The translations under genes were made by a program, and so were the position numbers. From Sindora glabra (Eukaryota; Streptophyta; Magnoliopsida; Fabales; Fabaceae), in assembly GCA_020226215.1 (NCBI GenBank), contig CM035229.1:88181343-88245342 (forward strand): 64,000 nucleotides of DNA, given 5' to 3'. The notes under the pieces are model-generated. The model did not search any database, was not told the origin of the DNA, and saw only the letters and a list, made by a program, of their open reading frames with translations. Positions 47,650 through 59,372 of this stretch are shown one piece after another. Each line of letters starts with the position of its first letter. The stretch's first letter is position 1.

Positions 47650-48492
47650 GCTCTTCCATTAAGAATAAATTAAGATCCTCAACTCCATGGCTTCCACCAT
47701 TTGCTCTTGAAAACCTTCATAGAATGGTTTAAGCTTACCCATTGACTTTGAACACTTTATTATTTTCCAAATTTTTAACTTAACTACACTATAAGGAAAA
47801 ATATTAGTAATAACAAAAGGTCTATTCCAAAGGAATGGAGTTTACTTGGCATCAATTTAAGACTTGAATTAAATAATAAAACTTTTTAGCCAATCTTAAA
47901 AGTTTTTTCTAAAAATGAGTTTATCATGGAAAACCTTTGTTTTCTTTTTGTAAAGCTTAGAATTCTCATAGGCTTTAAGTCTAAACTCTTCTAATTCTTG
48001 CAATAGTAATTTTCATTCCTTTCTATATACCTTCAATTTCATGTTACATCTTTTTATAACTCAAAATGCTTTATGCTCTAACTCTACTGAAAGATGACAT
48101 GCTTTTCTCTCAATAGGAGTTTTGTATGTTATCTTATAGGCTCAAAGTGCATAATCCAATCTAAGACTCTAATCTTTTCTATTAGGCTTCACAGTTTTCT
48201 CCAAAATTGACTTAACTTCTTTATTGCAAAATTTTGCTTGCCCACTTATTTAGGAATGATATGATGTGGAAACTCTATGACAAACCCCATATTTTTTCAA
48301 CAAAGCCTCAAGTGCTTGATTGAAAAAATAAGTCCCTTGAATGCCAAACCTACTAAAAATATAAGACTTGATAAAATCTATAACAACTTTAGAGTCATTA
48401 GTTTTTATAGCTTTAACTTCCACCCACTTATAAATATAATCAATAGCAAGAAAAATGTAAACAAAGCTAAAAGATGATGAAAAAGGACTCAT
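47650..48492 (-). pseudogene. Integrase (core and C-terminal part)
   Basis: The open stretch 48492-48250 reads FLAIDYIYKWVEVKA...FLKSYIFSRFG-like sequence (here FIKSYIFSRFGIQGT) and ends KKYGVCHRVSTSYHS. This is the rve integrase core (family V-D-Y-V-S-K-W-V-E-A ... F-x-R-F-G-x-P ... H-x-x-x-T-x-Y-H-P-Q). Downstream, peptides resembling TPIERKACHLSVELEHKAF (near 48090) and VKLKPFYEGF (near 47730) continue the C-terminal region. Integrase inserts element DNA into the host chromosome. Stops after YHS and frameshifts make it inactive. Confidence 0.85.
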
Positions 48493-49062
48493 TAAATCAA
48501 TGCTTTATACATAAAAAATATTACAAAAAAGCATAAGAAATTAAGGTATCTTTTGTTTAAGATAAATTCCTTATTTTTTGACATTATTCATAATTTTTAC
48601 AAAACATGTAATCATCATGAAACAAAATAAGCAAATAAAAACCACAATCAAACATTTTCCTTACTATTCTCTTAAGTCAAAAGTGACCTCCATAAGTATA
48701 ATTATGACAAAATGCACGTATGGCATAAAACTCAAAATCATGTATACATCTCATAATTATTTGATCAGCATAAAATCTCCATAAATAAAGATTATCCTAC
48801 ACATAATACTTAGCTTCACTCTTTAACTTATTAATTTGACCTTTCTTAGCATATGTAAGTAACTCCTTAGTAACCAAGTAGTTCACTAAATTAGCAAACT
48901 AGGGATCTTTACATAGTAGCTAAAAAGCTACTCATTCACAAAGGGGTCATGGATGGGAAAAGTGTCTACATCTCTTAGAATCTTGCTCAAATGATCTGCA
49001 ATCAAGTTTTTAGCACCATTCCTATCTTTAATCTTAATATCAAATTCTTGTAAAAGCAACAT

Positions 49063-49332
49063 TCATCTAATTAAGTAGGGTTTTGCCTCATGTTCCTTCA
49101 AAAAGAACTTCAAAGCTACATGATCAAAAAACACAACCACTTTAGAACCAAGCAAATATGATTTAAATTTGTCTAAAGTAAAAACAATGGCTAAAAGTCC
49201 TTTTTCTATGGTAATGTAATTTTCTTGAGCAACATTTAAAATCTTTAAAGCATAATAAATCACAAAAGGTTGTTTTCCCACTCTTTGTGTAAGAACAACC
49301 CCAATTGCATAGTTTGAAGCACTACACATCAA
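49063..49332 (-). pseudogene. RNase H domain
   Basis: Eighty-nine residues matching the gypsy RNase H: MMCSASNYAIGVVLTQR (family C-D-A-S-D-Y-A-x-G-A-V-L-G-Q), KQPFVIYYALKILNVAQENY (family H-x-I-Y-Y-A-S-R-T-L-N-x-A-Q-x-N-Y), TIEKGLLAIVFTLDKFKSYLLGSKVVVFFDH. The first catalytic aspartate is serine here (CSAS for C-D-A-S), so activity is lost. It would degrade the RNA strand during reverse transcription. Confidence 0.9.
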
Positions 49333-49538
49333 CTCAAAAGTTAAATCCTAAATAGTGGCTAAATTATGGAAGTGATGATAAGAGCTTGCTTTAACTTATC
49401 AAAAGCTTCCTTACAATATTGATCAAAGTTGAATTCTATTTCTTTTTAGAGTAGCTTGGCCAATGGAAGGGCAATTCTACTGAAATCTCTAATAAATCTC
49501 CTATATAAACCTACATAACTAAGAAAAGAATGCACATC

Positions 49539-50250
49539 CTACACACAAATGGGGTAAGATAAAGTAGTAATCACATCAATCTTAGCAGGATTTACTTTAA
49601 TGCCTTTACAACTCATTATATAGCCTAAAACAATCTCATGCTTTACCATGAAATGATATTTTTCAAAATTTAACACAAGATTGCTTTCAACACATTTGTC
49701 CAATACCCTAGAAAGATTATCCAAGCATGCATAAAAAAAGGAACCATAAACAAAAAAATTATCCATGAATACTTCTATATAATCTTCTAAAAAATAAAAA
49801 AAATACTTACTATACACCTTTGAAAAGTACCAAGTTCATTACATAAGCCAAAGGGCATCCTCCTATAAACAAAAGTGTAAAAAAGGTAGGCGAATATTAT
49901 CTTCTCTTAATCTTTTAGAACAATATGAATTTGAAAGTAACTAATGTAGCCATTTAAGGGGCAATAATGGGCTATTCTAACTAATTTCTCTAACATTTGA
50001 TCAAGGAAAAGTAATAGGAAGTGATCATTTCTAGTTACTTGAATTAATTTCTAATAATCAATGCAAACTCTCTAATTGTTTTGCTAGTAAGGAGAAAATC
50101 ATTATTCTGATTTTTCATTACTGTCAAGCAAATTTTCTTAGGCATAACTTACACTAGACTCACCCATTTGTTATTAAAAATGGGATATTTGATACCAGCC
50201 TCTAAAAGCTTAGTAATTTCCTTCTTCGCAATGTCTAAAATTAAAAGGTT
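49539..50250 (-). pseudogene. Reverse transcriptase
   Basis: Upstream pieces near 50200 read LLEAGIKYPIFNNKWVS (family L-L-D-A-G-I-I-Y-P-I-S-D-S-x-W-V-S-P-V), with the fingers region decayed to 49850. The open stretch 49817-49539 gives EVFMDNFFVYG, the active-site box (family F-M-D-D-F-S-V-F-G) with the second aspartate changed to asparagine, then LVLNFEKYHFMVKHEIVLGYIMS and KGIKVNPAKIDVI. Length and order fit Athila reverse transcriptase. It is inactive because of the active-site change and stops. Confidence 0.9.
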
Positions 50251-50744
50251 GAGTCTTCTTTAAGATTGTCTCAATAGTTTGACCCCTTTTTCTAGCAAAA
50301 TTTGATGCATACAAGTGGAAGAGCTAATATTAATAATGTCTGCAAATGTCCACCCTATTGATTGTTTATAAACTCTTAAAATCTATAGCAACTTCTCTTC
50401 TTACTTAAGTTATAGATTTTTTATTATAATAACTAGTAGCTTCTCATTTTCTTTTAATAATGCATGTTTTTTAAATATTCTAGATAAGGTTTAAGCCCTA
50501 ATATTAATGGCTGGATGATAGAAGTTTTTAATTTAGCGGTAGAAACCACTTCAACAAGTTAAATTTCTTCTGGGATAATAAATTTTGCATTTTTTAGAAT
50601 ATCACTAGTTTCTTCAATAAATGCAAAAATTTCAACACAGATTCATCATAGTAAGTGCATTTATGGCCATCAAAATAATCCATAAACTTAAAAATGTAGG
50701 GAAGATCAGCAAGTATGTTATCAAAGGTATTTTTAGTAAGTTTA

Positions 50745-51140
50745 TCAAGCACATCTATTTAAAAAAATTGAATACTCCTCAACAGCGTGCTTCATATTTT
50801 CAAAAATGTTAAAGGTCATAATTATATTTCCAGCTTCCATGGAAAGAGTGCTAGTATCTAGATCTATTTTTGTTTTTGTTGTTTTAATGAATAGTCTACT
50901 TAGAATCAAAGGTGCATGATTGTTTGAAGACTCATCCTCTATTGGCAGAATGTAGAAATTCATAGAAAATATCAGTTCCTTGATTTAAACTAGCATATCT
51001 TTAATAACACTAGCAGGATGTGCAATACATCTATTAGCTAGTTAGATGACAACTCCTATTTGCTTTAAAAGGTCAAGCTGCAAGAAGGAGAATACTGATA
51101 TTGGCATGAAATTTATGGAAGCTTCTAAGTCAATTAAGGT
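50745..51140 (-). pseudogene. Aspartic protease (retropepsin) region
   Basis: Near 51130 the minus strand reads DLEASINFMP (family D-L-G-A-S-I-N-V-M-P): the catalytic aspartate is kept but the next-but-one glycine is glutamate. The open stretch 50963-50745 continues MNFYILPIEDE...APLILSRLFIKTTKTKIDL...GTL-like STLSMEAGNIIMTFNIFENMKH. This matches the family's F-Y-V-L-D-M-E-D-E ... L-L-L-G-R-P-F-x-x-T-A-x-T-x-I-D. It would cleave the polyprotein. Confidence 0.85.
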
Positions 51141-51177
51141 ATGTTCAAATATGTTATTAGTTATTATGCAGGGTATG

Positions 51178-52960
51178 TCAAATGTCCTTGGATCCTTGCA
51201 CTTTTGAGATAAGTTTGGTTAAAGGATAGCTAATACATTTTATCTTAAGCTCACTTTTTTTATTACCATGTAGTTTTCTTTTCTGTGTGCATAGCTCTCC
51301 AAGGAATTTGGCATACTTCAAAATTTGTTTGATTGCATCTAACAATGAAATGTTAACTTCCACCTTCTTAAAAGTCTTCAAGATCTTCTTCTCTTTATCA
51401 AATTCTTTTATTTTCCTAGACTGTATAATTTTATTTTGGAATGGAAGTGGTTTTATAAAATTTGTTAGTTTTTGCACTATCTCTGATTTGTTTAATTTCT
51501 GATTTCTTAGAAAAGAGCATTCTACAACATCTGCATAATCTACTAGTTGTTTTGTCATGTATTTTTAGCTTGTTGATGGAGGATTATTAGGATCATGAAC
51601 TTCCTTGCCACTTCTTAATATAATGGCAGAAATAGTGACTTTTGGGTTAGAGATTATTTGAGAAGGCAATTTGTTAGAACCTTGTGATTTAAGCTCGTTT
51701 ATGGTGGAGGCTAGCTGGCTAATCTATGTTTGCAAGTCTGGCATTGTGGCATTTGTATTCTATTAAAATTGTAAATTACTAGTAGCCATTTGCTTGACTA
51801 ATTCCTCAAAAGATAGTCAAAAGGATGATAAGAAGGCTACTTATTTGTTCTAGAAATCCTATTATTGGATTGGCTTAGAAGGTTACTGCTAGAATGAAGG
51901 TCTAGTTTGGTATAGTGTTAGTTTAATTGGCTATTGGACCGGTGCATTGCCATATCTAAAATTAAAATAGTCTGTCTAACTAAGATTGTAAAAATTAGAG
52001 TATGGATCAAATTTAGATTGTTGTTGCTATTATCGATACAAGTTTTACTATTGGTATTATGGCTTTCCTGGAAATACTACTATTACATAGGCTTCGTATT
52101 AGCTATCATCCTCTTGTAAGGTTGGGCACGCATTAGTAGGATGGCTTGAATAAAAGCATATGCCACAAAGTTTTACAAAATGAAAGGCTTGGAATTGTCA
52201 TTATTGTCCTATGGTCAATTATCTTACTAGGAAGGTTAATTCATCTATCTTATGCTCCATTCTTTGATGATCTACATAAGAAGAAAAGGTCATTTCGTGG
52301 ACATTTCTAATAACAAAGAGCATTGTGGTGCTAAGTTAATGGGAATTAATTGCCATATTTGCTATCAAGTTCCTAATTGTCATAAATGTCTTGTTTACTA
52401 ATGCTCCACCATTTGTTGTGTTTATTATGCTCTTATCCATTGGAAGAAGACCTTCATAGAAGTGTTGAATTAGGAGCTGTTCACTGATTTACTAGTGTGG
52501 ATAGCTTGCATAAAGTTTCTTAAACCTCTCCTAATACTCATAAAGTGTCCTATCATTCAACTACTTAATACTATGTATTTCATTTCTTATTTCTAGAAAC
52601 AGGGAAGAATTTTTTAAAGAATAATGGCTTCATGTCATTCCGGCATGTTAGTGATCCAAGTTGCAAGTAATAAAGCCAATCCTCGGTAGCATCAGTAAAG
52701 GAGAAAGGAAAGGCCCTTAATTTGATGTGATTTTCTAAGATGGCTTTAAGCTTTATGGTAGAACAAATCATATGGAACTCCTTAAGATGCTTCTAAAAGT
52801 CCACACCTGCAAGACCATGAAATCTTGGAAGTAAGTGTATTAGGCTAGATTTAAGTTTAAAATTAGCATCTAATTCAAAATATTGAATGCCTAATGGTCA
52901 GTAGATAACATCAAGGGCAATCAATTCCTTTGAAGCTTTATTATTAGCCATGTTATTAGA
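51178..52960 (-). pseudogene. Gag and gag-pol linker
   Basis: The open stretch 52771-52580 reads KAILENHIKLRAFPFSFTDATEDWLYYLQLGSLT, the retrotransposon gag domain (family I-R-L-R-x-F-P-F-S-L-x-D-x-A-x-x-W-L). Near 51558-51178 is the linker: LKTFKKVEVNISLLDAIKQI then YAKFLGELCTQKRKL (family F-x-K-V-x-I-N-I-P-L-L-D-A-I-x-Q-x-P-x-Y-A-K-F-L-K-x-L-C-T). Gag packages element RNA. The middle (52500-51600) is decayed, with no clear zinc knuckle. Confidence 0.85.
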
Positions 52961-53802
52961 GCTATCTAAAAGTCAGAATAAAAGGCGGGAAGGCTAGAGC
53001 TATTTCTATTTTTACCTCTACACATAAAATGAAATGTCCTATCAATTTCAAAATCAAACTCTAGCAAATGACCAACAATCCTCCTATTCATACACTGCCA
53101 TCACACTACACTACAATATGTGCACTATAAGAATATAGAAACATAAAAATGGTAATGCATTATAAAAAATCAATCTAAACACATTTAATTAACATATTTA
53201 GATATTTTTAAAAATCATAGGACTACTACAAAAAGTTTTCTATAACCATATAGAACCTAAAAATGTAATAAAAATATTAAAAAATAAAAAAAGTAATTAA
53301 CATTTAAACCACTTCTAATCATCACTAAACTTTTATACAACATTCTTAATACGTTAAATGATGAAAAACTTCAATTATTTCACAAAAATAACATGTTGAT
53401 ACTATTCATGTAGAACTAAAAACTTAAAATTGCCAAAGGCTTTTAACTTTTGATAAGAAAAATCAAAACTAACTCTAGAAAAATTTTTAGCTCAATCAAA
53501 ACTAATGAGACCTAATATAATTCTAAATGGGGTTAAGGTGCAAAATTATGTAAAATTAGTTTTCCTAGGCTAAAAAACTCTATTTAAAAATGGAATAAAG
53601 TAAAATATGATGAAATATGATGAATTATGGTAGAGAAACATGTAGAAACCAAGGAACATAAAAAAATGCAAGTATATGCAAAAAAATTATAACTACCATA
53701 AAATGCAAGTAACACACTAACAGATGCAATTGATAGTAGGATTACATGAAATATTATATATTACACAGCTAGTAATAAGCAGGAAAAGATGAATTCAAGA
53801 GG

Positions 53803-53822
53803 ATCCCTGGTAACGGTGCTAA
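53803..53822 (-). other. Athila-type primer-binding site
   Basis: On the minus strand, TAGCACCGTTACCAGGGA lies 11 bases inside the LTR end at 53834. It is a close match to the Asp-tRNA site TGGCGCCGTTGCCGGGGA of Athila elements and is better preserved than the site at 40105. Confidence 0.85.
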
Positions 53823-53833
53823 AATTTTTATTT

Positions 53834-55444
53834 TGCATGTCATAATGCACCAAAATAAGATTAATGTTAGCTTGCTGAAAATAACGTAGTATAATAAGAC
53901 AAACTAAGTCGTACCCTTATGATCCCTTGAATTATTTTTTCTAAATTAACTCACTAATAATGTTCACAAAATTGTCTAATTTATTATGCACTAAAAACAT
54001 AAGAAATTAATGCAATAGATGCAAATAGGCACAAACAGAATGTGATACGAATGCAGACAATAGTGCTGGATGGAATGTAGCATACAACAGTATTATGCAA
54101 AATGCAATATGTAGAACATAAAATTAGGGGTTTTGTGAATTGAAATTGAATCAAATGTATTAAAAAAATCAAAATGCACAATAAACAACAAAGAAGAAAA
54201 CCAACGTAATAAAATAGTCAATTCAAGGAATTGAAAGCTCTAGCTAGGATTAATCATAAATTAATAGATATTTGACTTTTCTAATTAATCTTTCAACTTT
54301 GAATTACTTGGAACCCCTATAATAATTTATGAAATCTATGCTAGATAATCATCTAATATTTGATCAATTAAGAATAGCAGAATTAAACAACCACTATAAA
54401 TTGGATCAAAATTAACTTAATAATTGAATTCGATTAAATTAAGAAATTAAATTAAAAATCTTCAAATTAATCCCTGAACCCTCTGCCTTTATGTGTAACA
54501 TCGTGATCAACCAACCACAATTCAACATCAAAATAGTAAGATATCAGAAATTACAAGGATGAATATCAATTATACCAAATCAATATCCAACAAATGTAAT
54601 TTTAAGAAATCAACATAATTAATTAAGGAAAGAGGAAGATTAATTAAAGAGATAAATCATAATCTTATAATCTAGTAGAGGAGAGCCTCAAATTCTTTAA
54701 ATCCACTCTAAATTTAGCTTTCTATGGCTAAAGAACATAAGAGTTAGAAGAAGAAAAGAAAACTATTTGCTAAATGTGTAAAAATCTCTTGTGTCTAATA
54801 AATTCTCTCCTTTTATCTAACTAATTAACTTAAAACCCTATTGGATCTACATTATATGCCTCTTAGGATTACAAAAATGGGGTCTTCCTAATTTTTAAAA
54901 GCCTAGACCTATTTTTTATATGGCAATTAACTCTAATAGTTATAGTAGTGAATTCTCACAGGTTTAACTTTCAACTAGTATAAGACTGCTAAAATAATAT
55001 AATTTAGTTAATCCATAAATATAAAATTGTAGAGCTGAGTGTTATGGAGATCGTATGTAATTTCACATTGATTGGACTTTTGTAACTCCAAATATAGCCT
55101 AAAAATCAAAGCTAGCTTGGTTGGGATAGAGATAGGGCTTCAACTTTTTAGCTAAATAAAGGTTTCAATGAGTTTAAACTAAGCTTTGACCAAAACACCA
55201 AAATTATATATCTTTCTTTAAGCTTTCCAATGGTATAAAGATCATCCTGATCTACCATTCAAAGCTTAAGATATAACTAAAAAATAGAAATAGTGTCAAA
55301 ATTCAATATTAACTAAATAAATTTAAAATATTATAAAACTAACCCTAAACTATAAAATAAGGTCAATTCTGTGAAATTAAGTATGTGTAACTTACTAAGA
55401 GATGTGCAATAGGAAGAAATAATCTAGTAAATATTTTTTCATCA
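53834..55444 (-). repeat. LTR D, 5' LTR of the Athila-like element
   Basis: Minus orientation: starts TGATGAAAAAATATTTAC at 55444, ends GACATGCA at 53834, about 1.61 kb. It is homologous to LTRs A, B, C and E; closest by eye to E (13274-14838), sharing the CTAGCATAGATTTCATAAATTATTA-like segment and the TTGATGTTGAATTGTGGTTGGTTGA segment. Its start coincides with the point where the Tat-like integrase coding of 55445-55870 breaks off, so the element inserted there. Host bases next to it are ATAGG at 55445-55449. Confidence 0.8.
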
Positions 55445-56541
55445 ATAGGCCAATTCCTTATTTTACAAATAGCTAAAGAAATATAATTATTTGCATGTGA
55501 GAGGCTGGTTAATGTTGTATTTTGGAAAACCATTAACATTTGTCACTATTCTTGACTAAATCATGAGCTTTTTTCTTCATTTAAGGAAAAAAGCATCTAA
55601 ACTAAATGACTTTTATGGATAATGTTGTTTTTTCTATATGATTTCCATATATCCCTTTGTGAAGTTCCCTTAACATATAATTTGCTTTACCTGGTAGGAG
55701 ACATTTTAATGATTAGAAAGAGAAGCCTCTTGTACATCTATCTATTATCCATGGAGATATATGTGGCTTGTCATTATATCTTCCTTACTTCATTTCATCC
55801 ATTAAGTAATTTTCCTATTTCTAAGTCGATTTTGATTGGTGTTATCTATAATTTCACCTAGTCTACTGTCAGTATTTCTTTTTTGTCTATCATAAGGAGT
55901 ATATAGGCTTTTAGATTAATATTCTATTATTAACCACTGCCTTAGCAATAGTGTTTAGCCAAAGGGTTTGCTTATTCATTCCTTGATCAAGGAATTTTAA
56001 TCAATTTATGTTTGAATCCAAAAGGAGTTATTTTATGTTTTCTATGTATATGTGTAGAGTGAGCTCTTTTACTTCATATTCTTCATTCAATTATGCCATT
56101 ACTAATTAGGAGTCACTACAAATCTCTATTTCCTTTGCCCTAACCTCTTTAGCTAATCTTAGCCATACTACCATTACCTCGTATTCTACTTAGTTATTTG
56201 TAATTTTTAAAGTAAATTTAAGTGAAAGCTCCAAATTGATTTTATTTGATCCTTCAAATATGATATCTGTGCCACTACTTTTTTCATTTGATAAGCCATT
56301 AACATATAATGTCCACTTTACTTCTTATCTTGACTTTCTTTCTATCATTTCTACCAAGAAATCTGCCAGTACTTATGATTTGATAAGTTGGCAAGGCTTA
56401 TGTTAGATGCTATATTTAAATAATTCAACTAGCCATATAACTAGGTCACTAACAAGGTTTGGTTTATACAAGACTTGTCTAACAAGGCATTTATTTTGAC
56501 TACAATTTAATGTGATCGGAAGTATAATTTTAGCTTTTGGG
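55445..56541 (-). pseudogene. Tat-like Ty3/gypsy: second RNase H and integrase start
   Basis: Continues the pol of 58048-59372 below the solo LTR. Minus-strand pieces: ASQKLKLYF at the LTR junction, DKSCINQTLL / LYG*LNYLNIA (family L-x-K-P-x-L-x-G-R-L-x-K-W-A-I-E-L), a decayed second RNase H (WTLYVDGSSN-like near 56300; NNQ-EYEAL-like near 56200; EIEICSDS-like near 56110), and the integrase zinc-binding region (YVLREIHEGICGNH-like, visible as YMLREFHKGIYGNH, 55650-55690). The extra RNase H is typical of the Tat lineage. The coding stops at the LTR D insertion point. Confidence 0.75.
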
Positions 56542-56546
56542 ATGCT
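56542..56546. repeat. 5-bp target-site duplication ATGCT, left copy
   Basis: ATGCT recurs exactly at 58043-58047 around the solo LTR. Confidence 0.92.
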
Positions 56547-58042
56547 TGATAAGTGCACAAATACACCTAAATTCTATGTGTTTTATCACTCATTTACTTA
56601 GTATTTTGTGCAAAATTGATTGAAAAAGATACTTAGATGCTCTATATCTTGTTTTCAGGCCATGAAATGAAACATATGAGCATTAGAAAAGAATTCAGAG
56701 GCAAAACCATTCAAATCATGAAGCATTGAAGCAAGATTGTCTACTCAGTAAAGAACACGGGGTAATGGTAACCCCGTGTTCAAGGCCGTGTTCCATTCTG
56801 GATGGCTTCGTGACTTCACTGGGCTACTCAGAGAAGAACACGGGTGTGAACACGGGACGTGTCACACCCCGTGTATATTACTGCCATTCGCTTCTGAAGA
56901 ACACGGAGGGTGTCACACCCCGTGTAGTATGCTGATCAGTCTTCGCTGAGAAACACGGGGTAGAACACGGGACGTGTACTACCCCGTGTACATTGCTGCT
57001 TGACAATTCGTAGAAGAACACAGGGCGTGTCACACAACGTGTTCCTTGCTGCTCAAACTTTCGCTGAGAAACACGGGGTACAACATGGACCGTGTTGAAC
57101 CCCGTGTACATAAAAAATATAAGTTTCGCGCGAAATCCTGTGAACGAGGGGGAAGAAGAGAGGAGGACGGGGAGAAAGCTGGAAAATTAAGAAGAAAAAC
57201 TGCTAGGAAAAGCCGGAAGGGAGAAGAAAGGCGCCTTCTAACACGGATCCAAGCAAGAAATTAAAGAATCAAGCAAGAAATTTGTAGATCTTCATGGATT
57301 GTTTGGCTTCCTCCTCTGTTTTCTTGTTTTCTTCTGATCCTATGATGTTCTCACACTAAACCTCTGTACTTAGCTTAGGTGAACTTGTTCATGGAGTTAT
57401 GGAACTGAATTTTATATAATCTAGCTTGATTTACTGTTGAATTATGATTTGATCTTGCTGATTTGTTTTGAACAAGCCAATATATCCGGAATATTGGATT
57501 TGTGTCTTGGATTAGTTGATTCTAGGTTGAAATGACCAGTCAATTAATTGGATCTTGCATGATCATTGGGAATATCAATTAGACTTAGGAATTAAGCTGA
57601 TTGAATTCTTTTGCACAGGATGAAATGTCCAAGAATGGATTCTGAACAGAGTTAATGCAACCTTGATTAGTGGTTACTAGAGTAATTCTGGACACTTAAT
57701 CTCTTGGTTAGTAGCTAGTAGCCTTGCAATGAGGTATAGCTTAATTTTGGTGATCCAGCAATCATAATTAACAGTAAACCAAGTTAGAGAGTTATATTCA
57801 TTCCATAATGAAATGTACAAGAGATCCTTAAGCTAAGTACACTTTTACTCCACTGAATCAAACCTATTTTGACAAGTTAATCCCTGTTTTTGCACTTTAA
57901 TCTTGAATTCCACTATCAATTGATCTGCCTAGATAATTTTGCTTGAGATTTAGTTAGTACTCAACCTACAATCCCTGTGGAGAACGATAATCTTTTATAC
58001 TATAACTAGACTTAACCGTGCACTTGCGGATTATGGAGGTCA
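56547..58042 (+). repeat. Solo LTR, 1.5 kb, with a GC-rich inverted-repeat array
   Basis: It starts TGATAAGTGCACAAATACACC and ends GGATTATGGAGGTCA, flanked by exact ATGCT duplications. The start and the GTGCACTTGCGGATT near the end resemble Athila-group LTRs but it is unrelated by eye to LTRs A-E. Removing it and one ATGCT puts the surrounding Tat-like pol back in register. The segment 56750-57115 holds six imperfect inverted repeats built on ACACGGGGT...ACCCCGTGT. A purine-rich leader (57130-57260) follows. Two open stretches through the array (56726-56935 plus, 56878-57111 minus) are by-products of the repeats, not genes. Confidence 0.93.
56753..57110 (+). repeat. Array of six GC-rich stem-loop units inside the solo LTR
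   Basis: Inverted arms: GAACACGGGGT/ACCCCGTGTTC at 56753-56763 and 56771-56781; ACACGGGTGTGA/TCACACCCCGTGT at 56839-56874; ACACGG..GGGTG/CACCCCGTGT at 56901-56925; ACACGGGGTAG/CTACCCCGTGT at 56953-56989; GAACAC/GTGTTC at 57017-57043; ACACGGGGT/ACCCCGTGT at 57071-57108. The units are 52-85 bases apart, and the fourth and sixth share CTTCGCTGAGAAACACGGGGTA 118 bases apart. Some units carry an additional internal AACACGGGACGTGT. GC content is far above the surroundings. Confidence 0.85.
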
Positions 58043-58047
58043 ATGCT
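58043..58047. repeat. 5-bp target-site duplication ATGCT, right copy
   Basis: Exact copy of 56542-56546. Confidence 0.92.
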
Positions 58048-59372
58048 GCCAACAATTTGGTATCTTGTTTCTAGCTGATAAAGTGTCTTATTAGTAAAAT
58101 ATATTAGTCTTTTTCCTCCATTTTCCTTTACAATTAGAATGAGCTACATGTTGTGTTTGTTGCTACTAGGTGAAGGTAGAACATTTCCCCAAGTTTAATT
58201 GTAATAGTATTAATGGGGTAGCAATGTAGTTTTTAAGTTTCAAAAAGGTTCTTTCACATTCATCAATCCAGGAAAAAAAATTTATATGTTTAAGCAATTG
58301 ATAAAAAGAAGAAAATTTATTGCTTAACCTAAATAGGAATATGGTTAGTGTTGTCAAATTGCCATTAAACACTTATACCTCTTTAACAAAGGATGGCTTT
58401 TCATCTAAATGACTACTTGACACTTGACTCGATTAGCTTCTATCCCTATTTTGGTTAGTATATATCTTAGGAATTTGCCCGCTCAAGTTCTGAAAGTGCA
58501 CTCTTTTTAGTTTAGGCTCATCTGGTGCCTTATAGTATTACAAATGCTTTTTTTAAATCTTACCAATATTGTTCAACACTTTTCGACTTAATGATCATAT
58601 TAGTCACATATACTTCTATGTTTCAATTGATCTACTTCATGAAAACTTTGTTTATTATCCTTTGGTAAGAGGCATAAACATTTTTAGGCTAAATAACATG
58701 ACTTTGTGGCAGTATATTGCTTGGTTAGTTATGAAAGCAATTCCCTCTTCATCATTTAGGTGCAATTTCATTTAATTATAATATGAAAAAGCAATAGTGA
58801 AGTTCAACCTTTTGAATTCATAAGAATTATCTACTAACTAATTAATGTTTGATAGAGAGTATGAATCTTTTAGGCAAGTTATGTTAAGGTTTGTGTAATA
58901 TATACATATGCACTAACTATAATTCACCTTTTTAACCATGATCACAATGGCCAACCATGTTGCATGTTAGACTTTTCTAATGAAATCAACTTCATGTAAC
59001 CTCTAGAGCTCTTTTTTAGCAACCTGTCTTCTTTTAACCTTTAAATTCCTATTCCTTATTGGATTAATCAAACTAATGGATTAATTGATAGCTTACAACA
59101 AGTAATTGCTAAATTAATCCATAACATATTAATTAGTTACCATGCAAAGACAACATTATTTTGCATTAGAATTTGGATAAAGGTTTGCTTATCATCCTTA
59201 GGTAAATTGGCACTAATCATTAGTATTCTTTCATCATTATCTCCAAATAGTTTTATCTTGTATAGTTTAAAATTGGGTTCATATTATCTATTGTTATATG
59301 TTTGCACTTCAAGAAAGGTTAAGTCAAAGACTTGACATTTTTTCAATGGATTAATGATAATTGACTTGGTAT
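58048..59372 (-). pseudogene. Tat-like Ty3/gypsy reverse transcriptase and RNase H connection
   Basis: Read downward on the minus strand: LFGDNDERILMISANLPKDD and FAW (59190-59260; the pre-RT region ending V-F-A-W), a GWPL segment (58960), DEEGIAFITNQAIYCHKVM (58690-58760; family D-E-E-K-T-A-F-I-T-x-x-G-x-Y-C-Y-K-V-M), KAPDEPKLKRVHF and GIEANPDQI-like sequence (58440-58520), FNGNLTTLTIFLFRLSNK...FFSWIDECERTFLKLKNYIATPLIL (58372-58190), and RLIYFTNKTLYQLETRYQI at the LTR junction. This is the order of a Tat-lineage pol. Stops are frequent. The 59373 end coincides with the start of a family-G LTR that cut the element. Confidence 0.8.

Larger units (their letters stand above)
47446..53802 (-). 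mobile_element. Internal region of an Athila-like Ty3/gypsy element, full domain order, decayed
   Basis: With its 5' LTR at 53834-55444 and primer site at 53803-53822, this minus-strand region contains in order gag (52960-51180), protease (51140-50750), reverse transcriptase (50250-49540), RNase H (49332-49063) and integrase (48492-47650). It ends with a post-pol purine-rich stretch (minus AGTGTGGAGGGAGGAGACC, 47446-47470). This is the gag-PR-RT-RH-INT order of Ty3/gypsy. Every domain has stops or a lost catalytic residue. The 3' LTR expected at lower coordinates was not found as a clear copy. Confidence 0.9.

Noticed and set aside
53803..53822. tRNA-like gene at the primer-binding sites
   Set aside because: The 18-20 base matches are complementary to tRNA 3' ends only; no cloverleaf or A/B boxes are present.
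56753..57110. CRISPR-like spaced repeats
   Set aside because: The repeats are inverted stems of uneven spacing within an LTR of a plant genome; there are no constant direct repeats with unique spacers and no cas genes.
56726..57264. Small open frames over the GC-rich array and purine-rich leader as genes
   Set aside because: They exist on both strands because the repeats lack stop codons, and they lie wholly inside a solo LTR with defined boundaries.
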